A DNA stretch of 60,182 bases. It comes from Gracilariopsis chorda. Its lineage: Eukaryota; Rhodophyta; Florideophyceae; Gracilariales; Gracilariaceae. Made by a program: the position numbers and the translations under genes. Below are positions 1 to 10,026 of this stretch, in pieces. Each line of letters opens with the position of its first letter. The first letter of the stretch is position 1. The stretch covers positions 1 through 60,182 of the forward strand of contig NBIV01000337.1 in assembly GCA_003194525.1 (NCBI GenBank), in the 5' to 3' direction. Under the pieces are notes generated by a model. It was not told where the DNA came from. It ran no database searches and was given only the letters and a program-made list of their open reading frames with translations.

Positions 1-3000
1 CCATCAAGGACTATATCGCTTTAAGCGAATGCCGTTTGGACTAACGAATGCCCCAGCTACATTCCAACGGGCAATCGATATCCTCTTGGCGAGGTTCAAA
101 TGGACCAGCTGTCTGGTATACTTGGACGACATTATAGTGTTCTCCAATAACTTGGACGGTCACCTGTCCCATGTCCGGGAAGTCTTGACAGTGCTCCGCA
201 ACGCGGGCATCACCCTGAAGCTGGGAAAGTGTGAGTTCTGCGCCGTTCGGTAAAATATCTGGGCACATCATCCGCCCCGGACAGCTTTCAATCGATGAAG
301 CAAGAGTGAAATCACTTCGAAAGGCGAAACATCCGACTAATCAAACGGAGCTTCGATCCTTCCTAGGACTTTGCAATGTATATCGCCGATTCGTCCCGAA
401 CTTCGCCGACTTGTCAGCACCGCTTAACGCACTCCTCCGGAAAGGACAACCCACCCAACTGGACGTCTTTGACGAGGCTGAGTCGTCAGCATTTCTCGTC
501 TCTTGTCGACGCTGTAACGTCCCCGCCAGTTCTGGCCTTACCGCACCCGGACTTTACCCTTCGAAGTGGATACTGACTCAAGTGCCCACCAGGTGGGTTG
601 TGCGTTGTTTCAAGTCACGGAAGAAGGAGAAAGACATCCGATCGGATATTGGTCAAGTTCGTTGAACGTTCACGAGCGCAACTACTCGGTGTCCGAGAAG
701 GAGTGTCTTGCTGTTGTTTGGGCGTTGGCAACGCTTCGCCCATACCTTATGGGTAACCATTTCAAGGTTCACACCGATCACTCGGCTCTCCGTTGGCTAC
801 TCGAAATTCGAGAACCGTCGGGCCGCCTCATGCGTTGGCGTCTCCGACTCTCGGAATTTACATTTGATGTCCTCTACAAGAAGGATCCCTGAATACTCAG
901 GCTGACGCCCTATCGCGGCTTAGGAACATCAGCGGAAACCGAACCGGTCGACGATCTGGAAATACCATGTTTCATGGCACAATCCCCGGAGGGAACGAAG
1001 AAGACGACCCAGACGTGAATGGGGATGACATCTGTGACGATTATTCTGGCTGCAAACCCTACGGATCCTCCGGATGACCAGGTTGTTCCCATATCCTCTG
1101 AGGAAATGATCCGTGAACAACAGCAGGATCCTTTCTGTGCCCAGATTCGTGCCCGTCTTAACGGGGGCGCACAGATACCCTTTGCGGTGAACGATCGAGG
1201 CTACCTAGTCAGGTTGCTGACACGGGCCCCACAGATCGTTGTACCTCACACGCTGCAGCAGCGCGTCTTGCATCTATCGCATTACGCGAAGTTGGGTGCA
1301 CATCCCGGCGGGAGGAAAACTATACCTGACCCTTCGCAGGGACTTCTATTGGCCTGCTATGGCATTTGACTGCTATGCAGTTCGCCGCTCGTGCGTGGAA
1401 TGTGCGAAGAATAATGTAAAACTTCGGAAGTACTCGAAGAAGTTAACACTATTCCCGGCACGGGCGCCACTCGAATATGTCGCTATTGATATCTTGGCGA
1501 GCTTGTCAAAACCAAACGTGGTTACAAGTATCTTCTCGTCATTACTGACCGCTTCTCAAAGTTGGTGAGAACAGTACCGCTTAAACGGATTACCGCGGAC
1601 GTGGTTGCGCGTGCGTTCGTAACCCACTGGGTCTTTACTTACGGCCCGCCGGTACATCTACTCTCCGACAACGGATCTCAATTTACCTCAAAGTTCTTTC
1701 AGGACGTATGTAGAATCTTGGGAATCAAGAATATGTTTACTACCACCTACCACCCGCAGTGTAACGGACAAGTGGAACGATTCAATCGTACTATGCTCAA
1801 CGCACTGCGCGCGTATGTCGCGGATCACCCCATGGAATGGGACTTGTACACGGACGCTATTACGTACGCGTATAACACCCAGGTACACCGGGTCACGACC
1901 CTCGCTCCATTTGAGCTGGTCCTGTCTCGGATTCCGCCACCCATGGCTATTGAAGCGCAACCGAACGTCTCGGGGTACCCTTCACCAAGGTTATATCGAG
2001 ATTCCTGGAAGGAATGGTTGAAGAACATGGTCCCTACCGCCCGAAAGGCTATGGGAAAAGCCCAGGAGGCATACAAACAGAACTTCGACGCGAAGATTCG
2101 TACCCCGATACCCCAGGTCTCGGAAGGGGATTCTGTCTTCCTGCGAAAGGAATATTATAATCCCGAAAAGGAGAAGCGCCACAAGTTGTCACCGATAGTG
2201 AATGGACCCTATCGGGTGGTTTCCGTCGCCGACGACACAGTCGTACTGGACATCGATAACCAGTTCGAACGCGTCTCACGCGACCGCGTAGCCCCACGCG
2301 CCTGCGCCCCCTGAGGGCTCATCACCGCTCGTGACAATCCCGGAGGATGACCTCGTAACTCCGCCAACGGATAATCTGCTTCCGTCCCGCCCACCCGTCT
2401 TACCGCACCCGAAACGGGGACTCTCGGATCTTCCCAATTGCCGATCAGCCGGTTGGGCGCGCCGCGCGTATCGTGCAACGCACGCTTGACCCCAAACGCC
2501 TAACCGTTACTCCGCCCAGCGGAGGTCCTTCATCCTGAACCCACCGCCCTCTCACCTAAGGAGGGGGAGGGACGGGAATCGATCGCGCCATCGCGGAAGG
2601 AAGCTCCGGCGTCGGACGGTGTCCCGTTTCCATACGGCATCGTCGGATGAGCACCCCCGGAGCAGGGAGGAGTTGAACGCATCGCGAAGCGAGAAGGCCG
2701 TCTCCGCGGACCCGGATGCACTCCTGTCGAGCGAGTTGCTGGGTAGCGAAGGAGGAAGTAGTGAACCGGACTCGGTGTGGTCACTAATGTGGCGAATGAT
2801 ATCTCCGAGCACGGAGCACATACAACCTCGGTCATAACCAGTTTCGTGGTGAGCTGAAAAGCAACCGCGGACACGGAGAGTGTGGTTGACACTGCGTGCG
2901 TTACCGCAGAGCCCCACAAATGGACACTGTGACGCCACTGTCACGCGGACGAAGCCCGAAATTCCAAACCGTGGAAAGGTGTACACGTACATACCGCCGG

Positions 3001-3620
3001 CCGGCGTCAGGAGTACAGTCAAGACCCGCGTCGTGGAAAGACCGCGCGCGACACTTGCCGCCAGCGGCCAGCCAATCACAGTGTGTGATGCATGGCAATC
3101 CGCCTCCTGGCGTCGGAACCGTAGTGAACCGCCTCCCTCACCGTGAACGGTCAAACTCACCAGAGTTGCACGGGTCGCGTGGGAGAAGAGCTCGCGAGCT
3201 GCGAGTCAATAGGGGAATCCGGTTAGAACGGAAGGCCCCCCCACAAGGAGAGGATTAGGAAGCGGAAAGACCGCAATGCGGTATCAAGTCCCAGCACTCG
3301 CAGCGTCGAGGAAAGCTGACTTTGCCCGCAGGGTCGCGCCAATTTCAGGCAAGTCCCCTCACAGGGTTCTCCCCTTAAGCCCTGCCATGACGGGTCAGGA
3401 GCCGGCTACGTACGACCAGGAGTTTGTCGTTGACCACATCGTGGATCATGTTCTGGACTCCAAAGGAGTGTGGTTTTACCAAATCCGATGGTACGGATAC
3501 CCCCCGGAAGAGGACACATGGGAGCCCATTCAGCACCTTCCTCGTTCCAAGGTGATAACCTACCACCGCCGGACGCGGTTTCCACTCCCATCCACTTTGG
3601 ACATGGCCCAGGTTGGGTAG
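1..3620 (+). pseudogene. Element A pol: RT, RNase H, integrase, chromodomain (frameshifted)
   Basis: Polyprotein remnant spread over three frames. Reverse transcriptase fingers/palm is at 29-253, with PFGLTNAPATFQ and the catalytic LVYLDD. The RT-RNase H connection (ELRSFLGL, YRRFVPNF) is at about 231-480. RNase H is at 566-892, with DTDSSAHQVGCALF, SVSEKECLAVVWAL and HTDHSALRWLL. The integrase zinc-binding segment (HLSHY, CVECAKN) is at 1239-1450. The integrase catalytic core is at 1562-2000, with LSDNGSQF and QCNGQVERFNRT. A GPY/F-like module (VNGPYRVVSV) is near 2200. A long poorly conserved spacer follows, then a chromodomain at 3410-3580 (YQIRWYGY, DTWEPIQHL). Frame changes near 240, 570, 1240, 1560 and in the spacer mark it as degenerate. 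In chromoviruses the chromodomain steers integration toward marked chromatin; that role here is inferred from the family. Confidence 0.85.
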
Positions 3621-3956
3621 GACGATACACTGCACTATGCAGAAGATTCCGAAGACGGAAGAGAAGTCTCCGAAGAGAAGAGGACACAGGAAGAGATCTG
3701 GCTACAGAAGGTTACACGAAGTAATGGACTGGATAGGGAAACCAATGGTCATTGGACGTCACACCGCCTAGCGGTCCGACCGAAGTAACGGTTTAATGAA
3801 GAATACCGCCTAGCGGTCCAGCATGAAGATGCTATGAAGAAGAAAAAGAAGAGTCCGGACATACGGATATAGAAGAAGGAAGTCGTTTACCACAAGCTAT
3901 GGAGCGTTAAGCGCTAACCTATATCAGGTGTGCGTGCCACGGTCCAGGATCCTGAC
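3621..3956. other. Spacer between convergent pol and antisense ORF of element A
   Basis: About 336 bp between the chromodomain stop and the stop codon of the antisense ORF. No ORF is supported. It is purine-rich on the plus strand (GAAGA-type runs near 3650-3700 and 3835-3885). It contains a short direct repeat, CACCGCCTAGCGGTCC, near 3763 and, with one base changed, near 3806. Each repeat is itself a small hairpin (CCGC, loop, GCGG). Confidence 0.4.
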
Positions 3957-5798
3957 TTAGGATGAGCCGCTCGTTGGCGGTTGGTAGTTCGCAGACGCGA
4001 AAGCCAATAACTCGCTCACGCTGGTGAGGTTGGAAGGCGCAACCACTCCAATGGACTGGAGGTGAGCCCTGAGGGCAACGGCCTGAGGGTCCACGGGGAC
4101 CGGAGATGCGGTAGACGGAGAAGCAGCCGCACTGGCGGCCATAATCCAGCCATCTGGAGCAGCCACATGCTGGCCGGATCCGTCGAGATCGTTGACCATC
4201 GCCGTTACCGGGGCTACGGCCTCCTCCACCTCATCGGGGTCGTCATCCACCATTGGATCATCCTCGTAGGAACCGTGCCAGTCATCGGAAAACATGAACC
4301 CAACCGGGTGGCCTCGCGGAACGGAGCGTGGTACATCGCGTAACGCTAGCGCGTGAGCCCGTGAAGTCACGGATACCTCCCAAGGGTCATAGAAGACGAA
4401 GTTGACAGCGTTTGGATTTCTCCGGCCTGGAGAGCGATCATGCCTGGAAGGCTCACCGTCAGGGACGTTGGAGACTGGGACTGTATCCCAGTTAACCATA
4501 TCGATGGTGTTCAGAAGGCACTGAAGCTCATCCACATTGGCTTCGGATCCCAGAGGGATATAGAGATCCAATCGGCGGATAACCTGGCGTAGGTGAGGAG
4601 GAATGTACCACAGACGGTTCTTGTCGTACACCTCCCAGAGGAGAAATGCGGCAACGCGAGCAGCCCATTCGGCGAGGAAGAGAGTCCAGTAACCGGAATC
4701 CGGATTGTTGATTAATCGTGAACCGATGTAGCTGAGGCACGGAGGCATCTCCGCAAAGCATCCCCTCGGGACTTCTAACCTGCTCCACCAATGGGGAAGA
4801 GGTGCATACCGGCCGCGCATCGCGGATGGACGGAGCCTCTCGACCTCGAGATTTTGGTATGGTACCAGGAACCCGAAGCGGGAGCGCGCCTTTCGCTCAA
4901 ACCGGAGTCGGTCGAAGAAGGATCCGCGATGATTCGGACGACGAAGATATCGGAACTCTGCACGCAGAATTGGGCGCCTCCAGAGGAGCATCCCGGCTTC
5001 TATTGGAGTGGACCGGAACGGTGTAGATGGCTGGTAGGCAGCAAGGTTCTCGCAGTATGAGACTTCACCGTAGGTACGGTACCGCGAGAGGTCAAAGCTG
5101 TATTCCGTTGGTATCAGCTCATCCGGATAACTCGCGCGGGATGGACGGTCGTAGGCGACCTTGGCCATCCCGGCACGGGCTTCATTCAGCGTCTCGAAAC
5201 CATATCTGGTGCGCTTCCGTGCGAGGAACTGTGGCTCTACCGCGATACGCGTCCTCCAGTCGAAGGAGTCGACCATATCCCGGCCTAGTCCCCCTGGGAG
5301 CTCGCCCTCCTCCACATAGGAGTCGATGAGGTCCGAGTCGGAAACCCATGTGGGGTGGAACCAGGGCGCACGCGAAAAGAGGAGAGCGTCTTCCCGGGGA
5401 TTGCGGGCCCAAAGTGTCGATGGTGACACCCAGCCGGCGGCGGTCGCAGTGATCGGTATCGCTTGAGTGGAATTCCAGGCGGCGATACTCGCGGCATCCG
5501 AGGCATCCAAGGTTGGAACATGAGACGATCCTCCAGGCAGAGGCAAGGAGAGGAACCCAGAGGTTGGGTGACGAACCCACGACCCCGGCGTCGGGAAGGA
5601 AGGTTGTCCGCTCGCGAAAGTCCCCTGCGGGGCGCCCGCAGGCGGGTTGTTCGAAAACGGAGTGTTGGTCATAGTAGAGAGGGGCGCAGAGTCTGTTGAA
5701 GAAGGTACTGAGGGTTGATCAGTTGTAACCGTGTTGGTACGGGGGACCGGTATCTCGGCGATTCCCTTGTCGGGACTATTTATACCCTCGCGCCTCAT
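3957..5798 (-). CDS. Antisense ORF (aORF) of Ty3 element A, 613 aa, unknown function
   Basis: Uninterrupted ORF on the strand opposite to pol, between the chromodomain and the 3' LTR. The open frame extends to about 5858, but only through a TTG; the first ATG is at 5798, 50 bp inside the LTR boundary. The N-terminal 180 residues are Ser/Pro/Thr-rich and low in complexity. The middle is folded-looking, with recurring motifs RRPILRAEFRYLRRP, RFGFLVPYQNLEVERL, WAARVAAFLLWEVYDKNRLW, IRRLDLYIPLG and FYDPWEVS. The end is acidic (DDPMVDDDPDEVEE) and then Ala/Ser-rich. The same motifs occur in the aORF of element C (about 616 codons) and, truncated, in element B, so the frame is under or was recently under protein-level selection. 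I see no zinc knuckle, protease or transmembrane segment and do not recognise the family. Confidence 0.8.
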   Translation of the reverse strand: MRREGINSPDKGIAEIPVPRTNTVTTDQPSVPSSTDSAPLSTMTNTPFSNNPPAGAPQGTFASGQPSFPTPGSWVRHPTSGFLSLPLPGGSSHVPTLDASDAASIAAWNSTQAIPITATAAGWVSPSTLWARNPREDALLFSRAPWFHPTWVSDSDLIDSYVEEGELPGGLGRDMVDSFDWRTRIAVEPQFLARKRTRYGFETLNEARAGMAKVAYDRPSRASYPDELIPTEYSFDLSRYRTYGEVSYCENLAAYQPSTPFRSTPIEAGMLLWRRPILRAEFRYLRRPNHRGSFFDRLRFERKARSRFGFLVPYQNLEVERLRPSAMRGRYAPLPHWWSRLEVPRGCFAEMPPCLSYIGSRLINNPDSGYWTLFLAEWAARVAAFLLWEVYDKNRLWYIPPHLRQVIRRLDLYIPLGSEANVDELQCLLNTIDMVNWDTVPVSNVPDGEPSRHDRSPGRRNPNAVNFVFYDPWEVSVTSRAHALALRDVPRSVPRGHPVGFMFSDDWHGSYEDDPMVDDDPDEVEEAVAPVTAMVNDLDGSGQHVAAPDGWIMAASAAASPSTASPVPVDPQAVALRAHLQSIGVVAPSNLTSVSELLAFASANYQPPTSGSS

Positions 5799-5835
5799 CT
5801 CCTCACGCCTATACTCACGTTCGTTTTCGGCCCTT

Positions 5836-5848
5836 AAGGAGGGGGATG
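5836..5848 (+). promoter_or_regulatory. Polypurine tract of element A
   Basis: AAGGAGGGGGATG lies immediately upstream of the TGTAGTGC start of the LTR, where Ty3 elements prime plus-strand DNA synthesis. Elements B and C have an equivalent run of eight Gs just before their 3' LTR. Confidence 0.6.
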
Positions 5849-6761
5849 TGTAGTGCAATACATTCCCGCGTACGGGCGATGGTGAAACTCATATCTGAGG
5901 TGTACTCGGTGCGAGCGATGAAGCGGGATGCATGAATTTTAGCCCCCGTTTACCGGGCTAATTAGCGGTCGGGTTACCCAGGGTGGTTATGGGAACATTC
6001 ATATTTTGTGGTACTTGCCTGGCAAGGGTGGTGGACACGTGGCTACAGCCCCGGCCAGGAGGCCCAAAACGGCTACTTATTTTAGTATAGTTTAGGGGTT
6101 AATTTTACTTAGGCTAGTGCACTACCTACTGTACTGCACTGAGCTAGTACTTGAGCGTCGGCCGCACGGCGGCGAGCTCACCAAGAAAAGTAACAAGAGT
6201 TCGGCTCTGACTCTATTCGCCATGCGAAGTGTCTAACTCCTCGCGGAGGTACACCGCTTGCCCGATAGTTTCACCCGACTCGCACCACCGAGGAGACCGT
6301 GCTCGTCGTACCCAGTGGGTTGTGACCACTCGTGGTATTCATTGTTGTCGTGTGACCGCCCGTACAGGCCCTATCTCCGCCCCAGTTCTGGGTATTGATA
6401 TTACCGACGTGTGTCGTGAGACCGTGAGACCATCCCTTCCCCTCATATCCCCTAACCGCCGCGCGGTGCGTGTTCGTGTGTGTGTATCGGCACCCCCCTC
6501 CGGGGTCTGTTCCCGCTTTCCGCACGCCCCCGTCGGGTGGTCCCTTTCCCTCTTTTGTTCCACTGTTCGCAGGCTACTTCCGGACCAGCCGTGGTTCCGA
6601 CCCGTTCTAACCCCTAAACCTCCGAGGTACATCCAGGCTCCCGACGGAGTTACACCCGTCATACGGGACACGGAGGGCTCTACCCAGCTGGGCCTACCTC
6701 TCCAAGAGAGCAAGGCTTCGAGCTGCCTTGGGTGCCTTTCCCACACCGGGATTGCACCACA
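5849..6761 (+). repeat. 3' LTR of element A (about 913 bp)
   Basis: Begins TGTAGTGCAATAC after the polypurine tract and ends ATTGCACCACA. The ends form an imperfect inverted repeat, TGTAGTGCAAT against TGTGGTGCAAT. It contains a small GCCG-CA-CGGC hairpin at 6161-6170, at the position of the longer hairpin in LTRs B and C. The sequence diverges strongly from LTRs B and C, supporting a separate subfamily. The following bases (GTACGGACTG) are integrase sequence of element B. Confidence 0.75.
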
Positions 6762-9251
6762 GTACGGACTGTCCCTCTTCGGAGGATAACCGCTCTCACG
6801 GTGGCCCAGGCTCTGGTGACGCACTGGATTTTTGTCTACGGTCCCCGTGTGGAGGTGCTCTCCGATAACGGGAAACAGTTCGTGAGCAAGTTCTTCCAGG
6901 ATGTTTGTCGCATCCTGGATGTCAAGAACTTGTTCACGACTACCTACCACCCCCAGTGTAATGGGAAAGTTGAACGGTTTAACCGGACGTCACTCGCGGC
7001 GTTACGTTCCTACGTCGCAGACCACCCAAAGAACTGGGACATGTACGCTGATGCGGTAACCTACGCGTACAATACGGCGGTACACCGGACTACCGGAGTT
7101 TCGCCATTCGAGTTGGTTCTATCTAGAACACCCCCGCCTGTGGCGCTGGAACCCCAAGCTATCTTGGACAATTTCCCATCTGTGGGTATCTACCGGCAGC
7201 AATGGAAGCAATGGCTTTCCAAGCTGGTCTCCGCTGCGCGGATGTCGATGGCACGGGCCCAAGCCGCTTACAAGCGGGATTTTGATGCTCGCTTGCGAGG
7301 GAAACTGTCCCCGATTCGGGCGAATAACTACGTCTTCATCAAGAAAGAGTACTACAACCCGGAACGGGAGAAGCCGCATAAACTCTCGCCTGTGGCGGAT
7401 GGACCATTCAAGGTCATCTCTGTAAACACCGACACTGTCGTGGTAGAGATGGGCGACACGCACGAACGGATTTCCCGTGATCGTGTTGTCGTTGCCTTTC
7501 CTCCCTCGTCAGAGGTAGTCCTGGATCCAGGCAACCCCATTTCTACGGACTCTGCAACACCGGAATCATCCGGGAGCACTAGGCCTACGGTACTACCACA
7601 CCCCAGCCGGGGACTCTCAGACCTACCGACCCTGTCGGACTCACTGGCTCAGCCGGGTAATTCGGGCCTCTAAGCGCCCGCCCCTACCACGTCTGCCCCA
7701 CTGGCGCATGTTTATACCCGCCAGGCGGGGAATGTTATCGCTTATCCCGCCGCTCCGTCTAAGGAGGGGGAGAAGAACACTCGTTTTCGAGGAACGATAT
7801 CGCCGTCGCAACGGGAAACACACCGTAACATACGGAACACTGACCGTGGAGCACGGAGAATGTCATGCGACACTAATCCCCGGTTCTCGTGCAGTGCTGT
7901 GCAACAGGAACCAGACGCGCAGGCCCCACAAAAGTGGCAAATACACCGTTTGTCAGGGGAAAACGAGAAGCCTCCCTCCAATACCGCAGCAGCGTAAATG
8001 CAATCGCCCGATCCATCCCCGGAGGCATCGCCACAAACGCGGGAAATATACCGTGCCACGCGGGAAGTTGAAGCGCAACTACCGCACACCCCTCTTAGGG
8101 AAGGATCCCCGATACGGGAGTATGGTGAAGATTGCCCCCAACCCCCTGAGCAGAGGGATGCATCGAAACCGCCATTGGCGGAAGCCCCTGCGGAGAAGAG
8201 GCGTCCAGATACGCCGGCCTCACAGGGGAATACCCACACCCCTCTTGGGGAAAAAGGCGGCCAAGCTGCAGTCGAAGCTTTAAGCCCTGGCTCGCAAGCA
8301 CCGGAAACGCCTCCCGTCGTTGACGGAATCAAAGCCCCCGCTACGGGGAATAATTTGCGCCAACCCCCGCATCGCTGCGGCGAAGAACCGAGAAACTCGA
8401 GAATAACGCGCGCCATCGCACGCTCGAAACCGGTCGTACCGGACGCTCCTCCTCCTCATGGAGATGGTGCGCTGCGCTTAGCGGCAATTCCCCTGAAAAG
8501 GGTGTCATCGGCACCTGCCCAGCACACCCCTAAGGGGAATTTTGACCAAAATACCGGTGTACCGGAGTTAGCCCCAGGCAACCCGTCAGTAGCCGGGGAC
8601 ACCACGGCATCGCCGGAACGTATGGTGCAGAGCGCTCGTGCGCCTGGCAGGGAGGCGGTTCGCCACCCATTCACCGTGTCGCACGGGACCCCCCAGGGAA
8701 TTGTGGAAATGCCGATCCCGCATACGCCGCAAGAACCCCGCAAGCTCGCGGTTCGCGAAGAAGACCGCACTCGCGGAGTTCAAGTCCCCCGCCGGTTAGC
8801 GGCTCGCCCGGCCTACCGTGGAGACGGGAACAACGACACCCCTCTGAGGAACGACTTGCCAGTGAAAACTGTGACGCCACACAACCTCTTGAGGGATATT
8901 TTCCCGCACGAGCAGCGGCCACTAGGACAGCGCAAGGCAACGCCGGAGACATCGCCGATAACCCGGATGGGGGGCAATATACCGCACAGCGGACAGCCCA
9001 CGCAAGGGAATACAACCACCACCCGGCAGGGCCGGCAGGTCTACGAACGAGAGTTCGTAGTAGACCGACTTGTCGGACACACCTGGGACCAGGATGGTAT
9101 TTTACAATACCGCGTCCGCTTGTACGGGTATGACCCCAGTGAGGATACGTGGGAGCCAATCGAACACCTCCCACGGTCGCAGGTCGTGCAATACCACCGT
9201 CAAACGGGAACTGCAGCTTCAGCCACGCTGGTAAATGCCCAAGTTGGGTAA
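6762..9251 (+). pseudogene. Element B pol fragment: integrase core, spacer, chromodomain
   Basis: Reads from VRTVPLRRITA, inside the integrase core, through SDNGKQF, QCNGKVERFNRT and the GPY/F-like ADGPFKVISV to a stop at 7673. Compared with element C, a one-base shift near 7670 closes the frame. The Pro-rich spacer resumes at about 7998 and runs into a chromodomain (RVRLYGY, DTWEPIEHLPRSQV) ending at 9251. The chromodomain aromatic-cage region resembles that of C. The frame start in front of 6762 is LTR sequence and not part of the gene. The copy is truncated and non-autonomous. Confidence 0.8.
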
Positions 9252-9480
9252 CGTTGCCGCACGAGCGGAGGGCAATAAGAAAGGATAGCAAGGGAAAGTC
9301 CGTCCAAGACGGGGAATTCTAATTGAAAATCAGCGTCCGAGACGGGAAAGTTTACCTAGCAGAGCAGCAAGCTCCATACTACACTACACTAACTGGCATA
9401 GCCGGGGAAGGAACACCAGGAAACTGGACAAAAAGGGCTCACCCTTCGCCGTTGCCCGGGGCTTGACCACCCGCAAGGCG

Positions 9481-9970
9481 TTAAGCCAACGCGTCCGCCA
9501 TGGCGGTGACATCCCCCGGAAGGGTGTCTGAGCCATCCACATAAGCGGTGACCAATCCCTCATTGAGGACAGCAACCGGGTGAAACCACGGGGCGAGGCG
9601 TAGGCGCGACGCGTGATTCCGATTCATCGGGTTGAGCGCCACCAGTGTGTTGTAGGTTGGCCAGTTGGACACCGGAGCGGTTCGGGAGGATCCCACCGAA
9701 GGTGGTAGTGCGAAGAGATGGTCGGCTGCAGCAGCCACATTTCCCGGTTGTACCGGATGTCGATCGCCCTGAGGCAGGGTAACTGACCGAAAAAACGGTG
9801 GTGTATCGCCCGAGAGGCCTCGGAGGTTGGCTGTTATGGTGGATGTTGTTGTCGTTGTTCATTTCACCCTTTTTGAGGGTGGCTGTTGTTGTTGTTGGTG
9901 CGCTCGATGACTCTGATGCAGAGGGATTTACCGGAGAACCGGAGACAGAGCACGCACTTTTATCACCCAT
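9481..9970 (-). pseudogene. Collapsed antisense ORF of element B
   Basis: The start MGDKSACSVSGSPVNPSA is almost identical to the aORF start of element C. A frameshift near 9740 moves the reading to the frame with NWPTYNTLVALNPMN and APWFHPVAVLNEGL. After GSDTLPGD the sequence jumps directly to the C-terminal VTAMADALA. Relative to element C about 1.26 kb is missing, and the join lies exactly at a CCGGGGGAT-type repeat that occurs at both borders in C. The product would be non-functional. Confidence 0.8.
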
Positions 9971-10026
9971 TTTCGTCTGGGAATCCTCCGCGTCCGCGGT
10001 CGTTTTCCCGTCTTAGGGGGGGGATA

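Larger units (their letters stand above)
1..6761 (+). mobile_element. Ty3/gypsy chromovirus, element A (5' end outside window)
   Basis: LTR retroelement running left to right: pol from reverse transcriptase through integrase and chromodomain (1-3620), a convergent antisense ORF (3957-5798), a purine tract and a 3' LTR (5849-6761). Gag, protease and the 5' LTR would lie left of the window. Reverse transcriptase, RNase H, integrase, then a C-terminal chromodomain is the Ty3/gypsy chromovirus order. The LTR ends at 6761 and the next bases continue the integrase gene of a second element, so A appears inserted inside element B. The pol is broken by several frameshifts, so this copy is not autonomous. 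Its proteins and LTR differ clearly from B and C, which I treat as a second subfamily. Confidence 0.85.

Noticed and set aside
7708..8416. Basic ORF on plus and Gly/Cys-rich ORF on minus over the element B spacer
   Set aside because: They are alternate frames of the integrase-chromodomain spacer, which is identified by alignment with element C.
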